The position numbers were made by a program, and so were the translations under genes. 64,000 nucleotides of DNA from Syngnathus acus (lineage: Eukaryota > Chordata > Actinopteri > Syngnathiformes > Syngnathidae): positions 8,929,000 through 8,992,999 of the forward strand of contig NC_051098.1 of the NCBI RefSeq assembly GCF_901709675.1. The letters are read 5' to 3'. Under the pieces are notes generated by a model. The model searched no databases. It was not told where the DNA came from and was given only the letters and a program-made list of their open reading frames with translations. The stretch's first letter is position 1; each line of letters starts with the position of its first letter. Below are positions 39,101 to 50,116 of this stretch, one piece after another.

Positions 39101-39403
39101 GCAACAAATCACTACCTTAATGCATTATTCTCTGTTTTCAGGAATTACTGTTTCTTCAAACATGTTTTTTAGAAACAAATCTTTTATTCAATTCTAGCAA
39201 AGATAAGCTTTTTATAAAGTAAATGCATCACCTTATTTATTTTGTTTGGCTTTTGGGGAGCACTTGATAAAAATCGGTGAGGATATGATCACACTGTGGA
39301 AACTTGCAACATTTCATTTTTTCCTATTCAATGAAGTCTTAAGCAGTAGCACTTTTGACACACATTATTTTATATCATACTGTAGCGAGCGCTAAGTTGT
39401 TGA

Positions 39404-39432
39404 GTGTGTGTGTGTGTGTGTGGGGGGGGGGG
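39404..39432. repeat. (TG)n followed by a G run
   Basis: TG dinucleotide array passing into about eleven G. Confidence 0.85.
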
Positions 39433-39889
39433 TGTCTATGCACCTGCGTGTGAGACGTTGTGGCTTGAGAGTGAGAACTCAAGGTCGGTCTTATTCCCCC
39501 CTCCTCCTCCTCCCTCATAGAGGAGGAAGAATGAGCATGGGGAGAGTGCAGACTGAAGGCTAGAGGAGGCACAATGATAGGAACAGTAAGAGGGGGGAGT
39601 TGGGTGATAGTTTGGGTGGACAAGGGGGCACTGTGACATTACTACATCTGGCCTCCAAAAGATCCCTCTGAAGCCACTTCATAATTAGAATGAGTGTGTG
39701 CAACACATTACCCTTTTTTTTCTCCCATTAAGATACTGAATGACTAGAGAAGTTGACAGGGCAAGGAATTTGGGAAAAATGGAAAGATCAAAATGTAAAA
39801 TTTACAAATGACACACTTGTTTTTATTTTTTAAAGGGCATTTGAGTGTAAACTCGAAGGGTGCTGCATTTGCAGATGTCGCAGCTCCGC

Positions 39890-39975
39890 ACAAGCATAAA
39901 AACTGGCGTATCCTGATTTTTATGTAGACGCCAGCCTCGTTGCGCTTGCGTGAGAATTTGATAGACACGGACACT
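39890..39975 (+). repeat. Unclassified repeat family A, 5' fragment
   Basis: AGCATAAAAACTGGCGTATC, CTGATTTTTATGTAGACG, AATTTGATAGACACGGACA. Probably the left part of the element whose right part is at 40165-40316, with an unrelated insert between. Confidence 0.6.
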
Positions 39976-40164
39976 TAGCCAACGTTATGTATATTATCTT
40001 CCCTTGGAGATCAGCTTTCAGTTTCTAATAAATGTCTCAACCTATTGCAGGACAAAAGTAGATCAGTTTATCCTTCCGTCATGACAAGGACTGCATGAGA
40101 AGCCTGCTATATTTAAAGAGACTGAGAGCAGGATCTTTGATTGGCATTAAATCGATTTGGCTAT

Positions 40165-40316
40165 GTCAGTGCCCACAACGGCGCACAATGCCCTTTTTAA
40201 AATGTGCCATTCTCATCGCACAGGTTTGGTAAAATACCAAAACTTACTCCAGCTATCCCTTGCACATATTTTAGGCCACGCTTCACGCCAGACTCTCAAT
40301 GGGCATGAAAATAGTG
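40165..40316 (+). repeat. Unclassified repeat family A, 3' fragment
   Basis: ACAACGGCGCACAATG, AAAATACCAAAACTTAC, CACGCCAGACTCTCAATGGG followed by CATGAAAATAG match the right half of 38840-39100. It directly abuts the SINE at 40316. Confidence 0.55.
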
Positions 40317-40569
40317 GTTAGCTTCACAGTTCTGGGTTTGAATCTCATCTCATGCCGGCCTTCTTGCGTGGAGTTTGCATGTTCTCCCTGTGCTGGGTGC
40401 TCCGGCTTCCTCTCATTTTTCCAAAACATCCATGTTAGGTTAATTGAAGACTAAATTGCCCATAGGTGTGAAAGTGAATGGTAGCTTGTTTGTCTGTGCT
40501 TTCTCATCCCAAGTCAGCTTGGATACTTTACTTTTATGACGACAAGCCGTGTAGAAAATTAATGGAAAG
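40316..40569 (+). repeat. SINE copy, nearly full length
   Basis: Head GGTTAGCTTCACAGTTCTGG, box-B-like GGGTTTGAATCTCATC, then GTGGAGTTTGCATGTTCTCC, AGGTTAATTGAAGAC, AAATTGCCCATAGGTGTGA, CCCAAGTCAGCTTGGATA and a tail with GTAGAAAATTAATGG. This is the cleanest example of the tRNA-like head in the window. Confidence 0.8.
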
Positions 40570-42252
40570 TTATGATGGGAGAAACCTCAAAACATATGGA
40601 AGGTTGACCAGCATCTCTGAAACAGATTGTGTTAAACCATGGAGTTTTCAATTCGTTCACTTTATTTGGAATAAAATACACTCACACATGCACACACAAA
40701 CCTGACCTTCTGCTCACCTTAGTTCATCAAGTTGAAAGTCAAACCAACCTGGCTACACACACACATCAGAAAGACCTCTGCGTCGCATTTGTTAACTCAC
40801 GACTGACTGAGTTCACAGGTTTGCATGCAACACGAGAGCCAGCCCAAGGACCCCCCTCCCTCACTCTCACTTTGTTATTTTTATAATTTAAGATTGCATT
40901 GACCAAGGGATGAAGTGACAGGAGGAGCGTGGCACTGATAAGGCAGTTAATACTCTGCTTTCAAGAAGGTTAAAGGTCACCTTTGCTCCGCTGGGGAAAG
41001 CATGGGTTGTTTTGAGAGACTATGATAATTTGGAGGGATAAAGAAGCTTCTATCTATCATAAAGTGTATATACTAATATCTCTATGAACACCCTTTGGGT
41101 AAAAACAAGGTGGAGGGTATTTCAGAGCAGAGGTTTTGTCGTATTAGAGGAAATACAGGGAGATTAGTTGTCGGATGTGGTCAGGCAAGTGCTATTGCTT
41201 CAGCATTGCCTTTGTGTTCCATCTGCAGTCCAGATGAAAAAATAAATAAAAAAAGCTGTTTTCTAAATATGCTGCATCCCTTTATTTCGTCTTTGGTATT
41301 GATTAATGTGTGCACCCATTGCCCATAAACTGAATCATTGCAATAATAAAACTCTTGACACGTTTTTTGTTAAAAAACAGACAGCGTGTATTATTTAGTG
41401 CTTTCTAGTGGTGAATTAATAGAATAGAATGTTCTAAATTTAAAGTGCATGCATTTTGAAGCACGGTGCCACAGAGAGAACACATGTCGCAAGCCTTCTC
41501 AATGTTTTCAGCAGAGGTGCAAGCAAATGTCATTACATGTGACTTCTCGTCATTGCAGATTTGTGATGGGGTGATTTGTCTCCGACGGGTAACAGAAAGA
41601 TGGCGGCGAGACGTGGAAAATAATTAGAGGCCGACAATTATACTATTATTTATGTTGATGTGTAAGAAGTTTAGAACCTATTCCTGTGTAGTATTACTGA
41701 AATTGATTGTGGGTTTTTAAAATGACTGAACACTGATAAATCAAAGCCGTTTACACACTGTACCTTTTATTTGAACTTTTATTTGGATTTTAAAGTTTAT
41801 TAATGCTGTATTTATTAATAATTTAATGCTGTCTAGTTTGTGTTCTAGAGCTAGTCAGGAGTGATTTTTTTCTCTGTAAATATTTTCTAACCTGAATTTT
41901 TTTTTTATCTGAGTCTGACAGGCTCCACAAGCATGTTTAAAGCGTTCTTGAAAATGTTCATACAGTGAATGTTACACGTGTGCAGATGACTGCTTGTCAC
42001 GTTTATTTTGTTCACATATTCATCTGCAATGCAAGTATTTAATACATTGAAATAACATCTAAAGACTCCTTCTTGCTGGCCTACAAATTGCAAAGTATGG
42101 ACATTTATATTCACATTAATGCACAGCTTAAGTATGTTTGCACAACACACACACTTGACATGTCCACCTGCATTGCTTCACCACTTTTATACACGTGTTG
42201 ATCATTCCCTGCTTGATAATTATGTCATGCTCTCGATATGTATGCAGTGTGA
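40570..42252. other. Non-coding stretch, nothing recognised
   Basis: Short ORFs only. A small GC-richer patch with GATGGCGGCGAG lies at 41599-41610, but no gene follows it. Confidence 0.5.
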
Positions 42253-42345
42253 TACTACAGTTCAAAAGTTTGGGTTCCACTACGTCCTTTTATTCTTTTC
42301 AGTAACTGTTTCTTCTTTCAATGAAGATACAGTTAAATTTCCAGC
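42253..42345 (+). repeat. Tc1-like transposon end fragment
   Basis: TACTACAGTTCAAAAGTTTG followed by GGTTCCACTA and, further on, ACTGTTTCTTCTTTCAATGA then AGATACAGTTAAA. The order matches the terminal sequence of a fish Tc1-like family ('actactgttcaaaagtttggggtcact ... ttcaatgaagat'). A single degraded end. Confidence 0.6.
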
Positions 42346-42795
42346 TATATATTGTTAATGTGATAAAAAAACAAAAACAAAAAAAACAAACTAAAAGAGA
42401 CAGACTGAGAGAAAGACAGGCAGCAAGACTGGCTGAGAGAGACAGACAGATAGTCTGACTGACTGAGTTTAGGTCACATGGTTACTTGTCTTCCTCCGTC
42501 AGCAGTGTGACAGCTGCATACATCTGGCAGTATAGTCGGGGCCTCTTGCAGCTCAATCAACACATCATTCCACCGGTGTCTGTGCTTCTGGACATACTGC
42601 TGCTAACGATTCACCTCATTACCCACTTAAACCACACCTCCATCTGCCCCAACAATGTATAATTCGGTAGATTAGTGAACTGGTGAGGTAGAGGTGTGTA
42701 CATTTTAAGGAGAACCTAAATCCTGGAGGATATTTGTTTTGCGTCTGAGTGGCAGAGTAACCTATATTTTTTGTTACCATCCATAAAAAACTGTA

Positions 42796-42802
42796 AAAAT
42801 AA

Positions 42803-42853
<51 letters not shown>

Positions 42854-42855
42854 AT
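42796..42855. repeat. (AAAT)n microsatellite
   Basis: About fifteen AAAT units. Confidence 0.95.
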
Positions 42856-44440
42856 TCACGATATATTTGCAAGGAATAGAACAATATAATAACTAATAAA
42901 TCCTAGAAATAGAATTAATCGGGACTGCCTCAGACAAAACTTGGCAACCTTGAGCAAGGCACCATGCCAGTTCATCTCAACTCAAGTGGTGCTGCACAAT
43001 TTGCATTCCCCTTTCACTCTGATTTCTCCTCGCATGTCTGCATGTGTGCAGCGTTCAGCACAAATATAGAGCAGAGTCTGAGTTTAATTATTACAGTAAT
43101 TAAGAGTAAATAAGTAGATACCATGACTAATGGTGTTGTGGTAGTACATTTGCTTAACTAGTGTCATTGTGAGTGTGAATAGTTGCCCGTCTTCATTGCA
43201 TATGTGTCCAACATTTGAATATAGTGACCAGCACAAGATGTCATTCAAAGTCATGCTCAAGATTCCCATGACCTTAAACATGATGAGTGGCTGAATTACT
43301 GCAATTCTTCTTTACTTCTACTGATAATGGTGCTGTAGTGCTACTGTGAATGAAGAAAGTGGCGAGATTGCATAGCATGTGTGAACACAGGAGGTGAAAA
43401 GACCTTTGGTGCATCATGTGAAATTTTCGAAGGCAGTGATTCCCAACCAAATTGTAATGTGTTCTGTTTGTTGATGATTTTAGATGTTGCGCTTTTGGTT
43501 GTGTGTAAGACAATGAGTTGCCCTGCGTATGAAATGTGCTATATAAATAATTGCTTAATTGTTTTTGTCATTGTTGTTAATTTTTTAATTATTATTGGCT
43601 ATGTTTGGTCATGGACAAACTCCTGCTCCAACCCATTTATCAGTAATACAGTAAAAATTAGTGTGATTTGATTGTCAACATTTACACAAATCTATTTACA
43701 GTTTACACCCCTAAATATTGCTTGCAGCCGTAAATTTTCAGGTTAGGGTCCTCTGTAGTATGGAGCCCCGCAGTGACGCATTATGACAAGCCGAAAATTT
43801 TAAGGTTTTACTATTAAAACAGAAGATGAAATATACTGCCACCTGTTGCCATTCATACAACAGTCATGGAATATCATGATACACTGGACCAGCTTTGTGT
43901 TCAATTAAACAGACCCTGATTTTGCACTGTAACTTGTGTTAAACGTGTTTGAAAGTGGTAATACGTCAATATTGGTTCTATTGTGGTATGGATGAAATCT
44001 TTTAGTGAAAAAATTGAGACAAAATCAAATATTTCTGCATTCAGAATTTTGTTGAACGTGACGCAAAATGAGTAGTCTGAGTAGTGCATTGGCTTAATAA
44101 ATGTTCTGACATATCAGCAAGGAACGAGTGTGACTATAAAGAGTAAAAATGTTTTAAAAACTCCAATCTAAGGTCATTATGCGCTCCCATGTTATTACAC
44201 TGCCATCTTGTGGACAGACACAGACAGGAGTAGTGAAATTATTTAATCATTAAGGAAAAATGAATGTACTGTCCTTATTACACGAGGTGTCCCCATAAGA
44301 ACAATAAGAATAAACAAGAACAAAGAAATAAAAAGAAACAAAGAGCATGGAGAATTACAGGAAAAAGTTTCATGTTTAGTTCAGTTTATTTATAGCATGT
44401 TTTACGAAATTATTTCTGTATACTGTTTATTTCAATACTC
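42856..44440. other. Non-coding stretch upstream of mrps22, nothing recognised
   Basis: AT-rich, short ORFs only. No exon or element could be supported. Confidence 0.5.
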
Positions 44441-44525
44441 TACACTACCGGTCTATATAGAACAGCCTGATGTTTCCATTTTTTTAAATTAAAATTCATG
44501 CACTTCAATTTCTGCCTGTATTCAG
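44441..44525 (+). repeat. Tc1-like transposon end fragment
   Basis: TACACTACCGGTCTATATAG then AACAGCCTGATGTTTCCATT then AAATTCATGCACTTCAA resembles 'ctacactaccggtcaaaagttttagaacacc...' ends of a fish Tc1-like family. It lies about 280 bp upstream of the mrps22 start region. Confidence 0.5.
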
Positions 44526-44725
44526 AAATAAAAGCATATAACAATTTGAGTTACAAGGGGAATCATGGAATTAAGCTATACACCAAAATGTATTTTAAAC
44601 CTTTGACTCATTAAAGTAGCCACTTATGGGGGCAGATCACACTCATGAAACTGAAAAATAAAGTACATTTCATACTGTACAAAAAGGGCAGTCTCCTTAA
44701 TTGCATTGGGATGTTTCAGAAGAAC

Positions 44726-44808
44726 ACAAGGTGGCAGTAATGCAACAGCAGCGACAGTGTGCGTCAGCGTGGCGTAAAAGAAGATGAAACCAACGAAGAA
44801 GAAGGAAA
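44726..44808 (+). promoter_or_regulatory. mrps22: mrps22 5' flank/5' UTR, repeat-like
   Basis: Immediately upstream of the mrps22 ATG. There is no TATA box. The stretch AAGGTGGCAGTAATGCAACA, then CAACGAAGAAGAAGG, resembles a short dispersed fish repeat of the form 'ggtggcggtaatgc...caaccg...gaagaagaag' often found at gene 5' ends. The transcription start cannot be placed from sequence alone. Confidence 0.45.
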
Positions 44809-44879
44809 ATGGCAGCGCTCGGTACAGCACGGTGCTTACGCCGAGGCTGCTCTTGGCTGCAAAGTGTTCAGAGAAATAA
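44784..44879 (+). other. Upstream ORF overlapping the mrps22 start
   Basis: An ATG 25 bases upstream of the mrps22 ATG, with A at -3, opens a 31-codon frame (+1 relative to the main frame) that ends in TAA at 44877-44879, inside exon 1. If transcription starts upstream of 44784, this uORF would overlap the main start and could lower its translation. The peptide is Lys/Arg-rich and resembles nothing. Confidence 0.4.
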
Positions 44880-47537
44880 AAACCTGCTCGTAAAATGTAG
44901 CACCCGGACTTTTTGCATCGATACGCCAGACAGCGGTATGTATATTACACAGTCTGGATCATAACGTGCAATAGCGCAAACCATGTAATTGTAACGCTGA
45001 CCTTGTCGTGTGTCAAAAATACAAGACATCCACATTTGGATTCGTTCTACAAACAATTATGTTTACATTTTACCATCCACAGCTTCTGCATTATTTTCTG
45101 TTGCTCAAGAATGCGCTCCCAGCTAGATATTACAATGAAACATTTTTACAGCGTTAATATTTGGTTGCTAGACCTTGATTATGATTGCATATTTCTCTTC
45201 CATAGTGCAAAACAATGCAAAGCCCCAGTTCACAGATCCAGTTGTGCAGGACATCCTGACCAGGATAACGGGTCTGAACCTGGAAAAGGTGTTCCGATCA
45301 GTTAAACAGGAGCTGAAGCCGCCAACGTATAAACTCATGACCGATGAACAGTTGGAGCAGGTAGGTGCCTTGAGTCACACTATCCTTTTCTTGCAGTCTC
45401 ACACACGACTTGTTACTCAGTAGCCACTGTATGCTTTCAGGCGGTGAAGTTGGCCACAGAGAAGGCTAAAAAGATGCTGCAAATGCCACCTGTGTTACCT
45501 GAGAGGAAGCCCATCAGTGACATACTGTCTGTCGACAAGATTCTGGATGGCATGGATACGGCCAAATATGTCTTCACAGACATCACCTACAACATTCCAA
45601 ACAGGGTTAGTACATTCAACTTCATTAGATAAACAAAAAGATAAAAAGAAACGTTTTGGATAGACATTACCGCATCCAGTGCAGAACTTTACTGAAAGCC
45701 AGTAAATACAGTATCAGAAATGTCTCTCAGAATGATGTACAGTAAGCAGTTCTATTTAAAGTGCAGCAACTGTTTGTATCTCCTTTCCTGTTGTTAAATA
45801 TAAACATGCGTTGTCAGCATATTACTGTGAATCTATTTCAGAACTGTACAAAAATGTTCATGTTCCACATCACCTGTATATTGTAATTGTTTTTTGCACC
45901 TTGTCTTGATGCATAGTTCATTTGTGTGTTTGTTTTGCCCTCAGGAAAGGTTCATTGTTGTGAGGGAGACCGACGGCACATTACGAAAAGCCACCTGGGA
46001 GGAAAGAGACCGACTCATTCAGGTCTACTTTCCAAGAGATGGGCGCAAAATCACTACGCCGTTGCTCTTCACTGAGGAAAACCTAAAGGTAAAAAATAGC
46101 CCATCAAAGCTGCTTTTTTCTTTCAAATGCTGCTGTGACTGCCACAACTATGAAACAACCAATGACAATTAAAACTCACAAGTAGTCCCTTCTTTTTATT
46201 TCCTCTTTTGCTTGCATATTTTCTTTTCTATTAGATGGTGTTCTCTCAGGACCGCCACGAGGATGTGTTGGACCTGTGTCTGGTCCAGTTTGAACCCGAC
46301 TCATCACAGTACATCAAGGTAAGCTGAGTGCCTCGCCATAGCAACCAAACTGCGATTGGTGGACTGCAAACCTGACATCCATTTGTGTCAGGTGCACGCC
46401 GCCACCTATGAAGATCTGGACAAACATGGGAAATATGAGCTTCTTCGTTCTACCCGGCACTTTGGCGGTATGGCCTGGTACCTGGTCAACGCTCGCAGGA
46501 TTGATGGCCTCATTGTGGACATGCTGAAGAAGGAATTGTAAGTTTAATAGATGACTTTATTCTATTGCATGTTGCTCTTCTACAGATTTTTTTTTTGGTG
46601 TTTACAGTGTTTGGTTCAGGCAGAATTGTTTTTGTGTGATTCAGACTGCAGGAGGCAGTAAGCCTCGTGTCTCTCTTCCACCTGGTCCATCCTCACAGCG
46701 AGTCGGCACTGGAAGCTTCCAGACTTGAGGCCGCAGACACTGACCTTGTCAAGGTGAGAACACTTGCCATCATGAGCTTTTAAGATTAGGTTGATATCTC
46801 CTACTCCTACTGAGGCAGTACTTTTTAACATTTCTCTTATATACTGATATACATTTCTATTTCTATACTGTACAAGACTTGTCAGTATGCATTTCAGAGA
46901 ACACCAGTGTCATCAGTTTCAAATTATTTCAATGATGAGTGTGGGTTTCCAACAATTTTGACTGTGCTGTGTCTACAGACAAACAAATGTCTTTTAAGAT
47001 GCTTTTATTGTACTCCAAAAACAAAACAATGCCTGATTTTCATTGTTTAATTGTTGGTTTTAGTTGGGGCCTGATCGATTAATTGTTCCCATTAAATCGG
47101 ACGATTATAGCTCTTTTCAACATTGGCCCACATTTGACCAATTATTCTATTCGTCTCTCATAAAACAGTACTCACCTGCTGAAGGGTGTCCTTACACTAT
47201 TTGTCCACTAGGTAGCGCTGTGACTTCATTTACCCCTCAAGTCTTCCTACCAGTGACAAATACAGCCATAAAGCATGTGTGTCTGACAATGCTTTTTTTT
47301 TTTTTTTAACCTTACATTGCAACGGTCTTAAAGTTGTTCCACCTGTACAATAACCTCCCTCCAATTTGTAGCAACAAGTAAAAACAATTTTGTGTTTGTG
47401 TTTGCATGACAATAATAAACAAATCTATATTGCTGTCTCAACAGATCTATGCCAAAAAGGAATCCCAGAGGTCTGGCTACATTGACTTGGCCTTGCAGGC
47501 ATATGAACAGTCGCAGTCAAACAGCGCTGCTGTCTAA
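44809..47537 (+). CDS. mrps22: Mitochondrial ribosomal protein mS22 (MRPS22)
   Basis: Structural protein of the mitochondrial small (28S) ribosomal subunit, animal-mitochondria-specific, acting in matrix translation. Eight coding exons: 44809-44935, 45206-45360, 45441-45605, 45945-46088, 46235-46318, 46392-46537, 46645-46753, 47445-47537. All introns are GT-AG and the joined frame is 1023 nt, 340 aa (human about 360). The N-terminus ([16 protein letters not shown]...) is Arg/Lys-rich with no acidic residue for over 35 positions, as expected of a mitochondrial targeting peptide. Family-diagnostic stretches are [11 protein letters not shown] (exon 2), [13 protein letters not shown] and [14 protein letters not shown] (exon 3), ERFIVVRE and [13 protein letters not shown] (exon 4), SQDRHEDVL (exon 5) and [16 protein letters not shown] (exon 6). 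The start has A at -3 and G at +4. It is convergent with rbp2. Identity is secure; exon 1 is the least conserved part. Confidence 0.97.
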
Positions 47538-47654
47538 TTGACCCATTTCTCATTTGGAATTCTGGAATTTATGGAAACAAATACATGCAGGTTGTGCTTA
47601 TAATTTGTGTCCTAACCACATTGTGTACATAACTGAACAAACTGAAAGTCACTC

Positions 47655-47660
47655 AATAAA
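47655..47660 (+). terminator. mrps22: mrps22 poly(A) signal
   Basis: Canonical AATAAA 118 bases after the stop codon, the first such hexamer downstream in the correct strand. Cleavage is expected about 10-30 bases later. Confidence 0.75.
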
Positions 47661-47674
47661 ACAAATGTCTTTGT

Positions 47675-48328
47675 ACCTCTGGGTAAGTGGAATATCTTCA
47701 GGTCTGCCAAAAGTGAAAAACAACTGACAATCTTATGACATAACACAAACATAAACACAAAAAACATGCCAGTGATGCTTGCCTGTATAATTATTAATGC
47801 ACAGGACTTCAGGATGATGTCCATCCTCCCATCTTGACAAAGACGGTAGTTCTAACTGAAGCAAAATAATCCCTCCTCTAAAACATGATGCTATCATAAA
47901 ATTTGCAAAATTCTGAAACCTAGACTGAATCTTTGGGTCATAATCCTGAGGTATATTTGGCAAAACTGATCAAACAGTAAGGCCACAGCCTCAGTCAATC
48001 CAACATTTGTTTTCATTCTTTTATGTCACAAAACCCTGGCAATTGATCAGAAGTGTGTTGACTTTTTATCTTCACTTAAAATACATGACTGCATTTAGCT
48101 CTTTTTTTTTGCTTGCAAATATACAGACACTCGTCCTCAAAAAGCCCAAAGTCAGTCATTATTATTAGTTCGCTGTAGTCTGAACGCAAATAAAAACAAA
48201 CATTGAACATTTGCACCTTGCACCTTAAGTCAATGATGTAACAATTGAGCCAAATCACATGACACGTTTCTCTCTCACTCAACTATTAAACCCACATTTG
48301 AGTTACTATAAGATAAGATAAGAGGAAC
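47675..48328. other. Convergent intergenic spacer between mrps22 and rbp2
   Basis: Short AT-rich spacer between two tail-to-tail genes. It contains no recognisable exon. Confidence 0.5.
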
Positions 48329-48358
48329 TTTATTAATCTCACGTGTGAGAAACTGCAT
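48308..48358. repeat. Dispersed 'AGATAAGATA...CTTTATTAATCTCAC' repeat fragment
   Basis: Matches a short motif order very common in fish genomes ('agataagata..ctttattagtcccac'), thought to be a retroelement tail. Its TTTATT also gives an AATAAA on the - strand that rbp2 could use. Confidence 0.45.
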
Positions 48359-48462
48359 GTAACAACAGCTCGATTTACAGGAATGAATAATGAATAAGAT
48401 CCAAACAAAGTCTTGTTTTGGTAATAAAGGCTCGGAGGAAAAAAAGTTCACTGTGTTGTCAG

Positions 48463-48468
48463 TTTATT
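48463..48468 (-). terminator. rbp2: rbp2 candidate poly(A) signal
   Basis: AATAAA on the - strand 49 bases beyond the rbp2 stop. A second AATAAA at 48329-48334 (- strand), inside a dispersed repeat, is an alternative. Sequence alone does not decide between them. Confidence 0.5.
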
Positions 48469-48516
48469 ACTTTAAATGTTATAAATAGATTGTATCGTGC
48501 AAGACTTAAGCACATC

Positions 48517-50045
48517 TTACTGGGCCTTCTTAAAAACTTGGAGGCAGACTTTGTCCAGTACGTGGATCTCCTAAAAGAGAGGACAAACACACACCTTTAG
48601 ACCAACACTGACAAGAAATCTTGTCTCTTACATCACCTGTCAGATCTTTTATCTCGAATCTTCTGATAATACAGAATCGTTTTATTATTATTGCCTCAAA
48701 CTGTGTTCGGAAAGATTCCATCAAGTTAATATGGTTGACGTTTCTTGCTGTCACTTTCTTGTTTCTCAGGGTAATTAGGTTGGTCGAAATAACATATTTG
48801 TATTGTTTTCCTTTGAATTTCTGGATGATGACATTTCTTCTTTCGTACCAGATGTAGCAGATCTCCCTCGATCCAATGTTTCCAACCACGGTTTTCCTTT
48901 TCCCCCTTCTGAACACACACCAGTTTGTCCCCATCCCAGGTGACCAGGGTCTGTGATGTGGCATCCAGGACAAAAAATAAGCATCCATTAATGTTATCAA
49001 GATATCAACTGTGAGTACATGTTCACGAGTTTCTTTACAAAAGCAGTATTGGGGCAACATTTAAAACTCAACCAATCGTCCTTACCATGACTTTTCGGTT
49101 GTCAAGACCCTTTGTCTGCTCTTCGAACTCCACCCCTACAGTAAAGTTAACCTCATAGTTTCTGAAGGTGCTCAACGTGTTTGTTTCAAACTTGTCTCCG
49201 TTCTGAACCATGATTTTTGTCTGGTGCAGCTTGGAAGCGATTGTTCTGGTGGCAAAGTCGATGTCTGCATACAAGAATGAAGGAAAATTGCATGTCGGTA
49301 GTGAACACACTGTGATTCCTATTTGCATACTCTGAAAACATAATCAAAATGTTAAAATGTCTTTTGTTAAACTATTTACCAATGCAAAGGAGTTTGAGCT
49401 CATTTCATTGAGAATGATATTTGTTAGAATTGTAAAGCCATGAACTTAACCATGTGAAAAATTGGACACGTCATCAGAATTGATGATTAGAAAAAGAACC
49501 GTGGGGTAAGATTCAAGATTCAAGAGTTTTTATTCGCCATGTTTGAGCGTGCCAAACAAGGAATTTGACTTCGGTAAATCACAGCCTCTGTTCAACATTT
49601 AGGTGACTAACAACATTTTCAGAAATAACATTAACCTTTTCTCGTTTAATAAGCGGGCAAGCATGCAAATTAATATTTGTGTGTGTCTGTCCCGTTAATA
49701 AAAAGGCACGCTTTGGAGGAGTCATATCCCAGTGGCTAAAATAATTCTGTAAAATGGGTGTCACCACCATTGTCCCCATGGGAACCATGGAGCCCCCAAG
49801 GACCACGTGAGTACCCCACGGGCCTGTTCTAAAAATCATTTGAAAATGTAAAATCTTTACATTACATTTTCCCATATGTATCTGTCTTTATTATTATGTT
49901 TTAGTTCACTGCATCTTCTTTACCATTCACTGCATTGAGAAAATAAGATGATATATTTGTACGGCAACTTACCGAGGGCTTTCATGACATCATCAAAGTT
50001 TTTACTGCTCACCATCTCCCACTTTCCATTGTAATCTGCAGGCAT
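48517..50045 (-). CDS. rbp2: Cellular retinol-binding protein, CRBP-II type
   Basis: Cytosolic carrier of all-trans-retinol (and retinal) of the lipocalin/FABP superfamily; in vertebrates RBP2 acts mainly in enterocytes, delivering retinol to esterification. Four coding exons on the - strand: 50045-49973 (73 nt), 49264-49086 (179), 48950-48849 (102), 48570-48517 (54). These are the exact exon lengths and phases typical of this family. All introns are GT-AG (708, 135 and 278 bp) and the product is 135 aa. It starts [11 protein letters not shown] and contains [38 protein letters not shown] and [19 protein letters not shown]. Lys41 and Trp107 of the ligand cavity are present, but the usual Gln of CRBP-I/II two residues after that Trp (Gln108 without the initiator Met) is His109, as in CRBP-III/IV. 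By overall sequence it is closest to RBP2; teleost rbp2a versus rbp2b cannot be assigned here. Confidence 0.94.
49508..49575 (+). repeat. Retroelement tail-like repeat in rbp2 intron 1
   Basis: AAGATTCAAGATTCAAGAG, TTTTTATTCGCCATG, then CAAACAAGGAATTTGACTTC and GGTAAA follow the order of a common fish retroelement 3' tail ('attcaagagtttttattgccat...caaggaatttgactccgg'). Confidence 0.5.
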
Positions 50046-50116
50046 GTTGAATGTGTGTGTGTCGAAGTAGTGGTTACTTCTCGAGTTGGTTGGCACGCCG
50101 AGAAAGAATTATGCGG

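Noticed and set aside
44913-45305. 130-codon + strand ORF overlapping mrps22 exon 2
   Set aside because: Out of frame with mS22; runs mainly through intron 1.
48329-48334. AATAAA (- strand) as the main rbp2 poly(A) signal
   Set aside because: Kept only as an alternative: it lies within a dispersed repeat and is farther from the stop than 48463-48468.
48530-49060. 176-codon - strand ORF
   Set aside because: Shadow frame across rbp2 exons 3-4 and introns; the true rbp2 frame differs and is supported by splice sites and family similarity.
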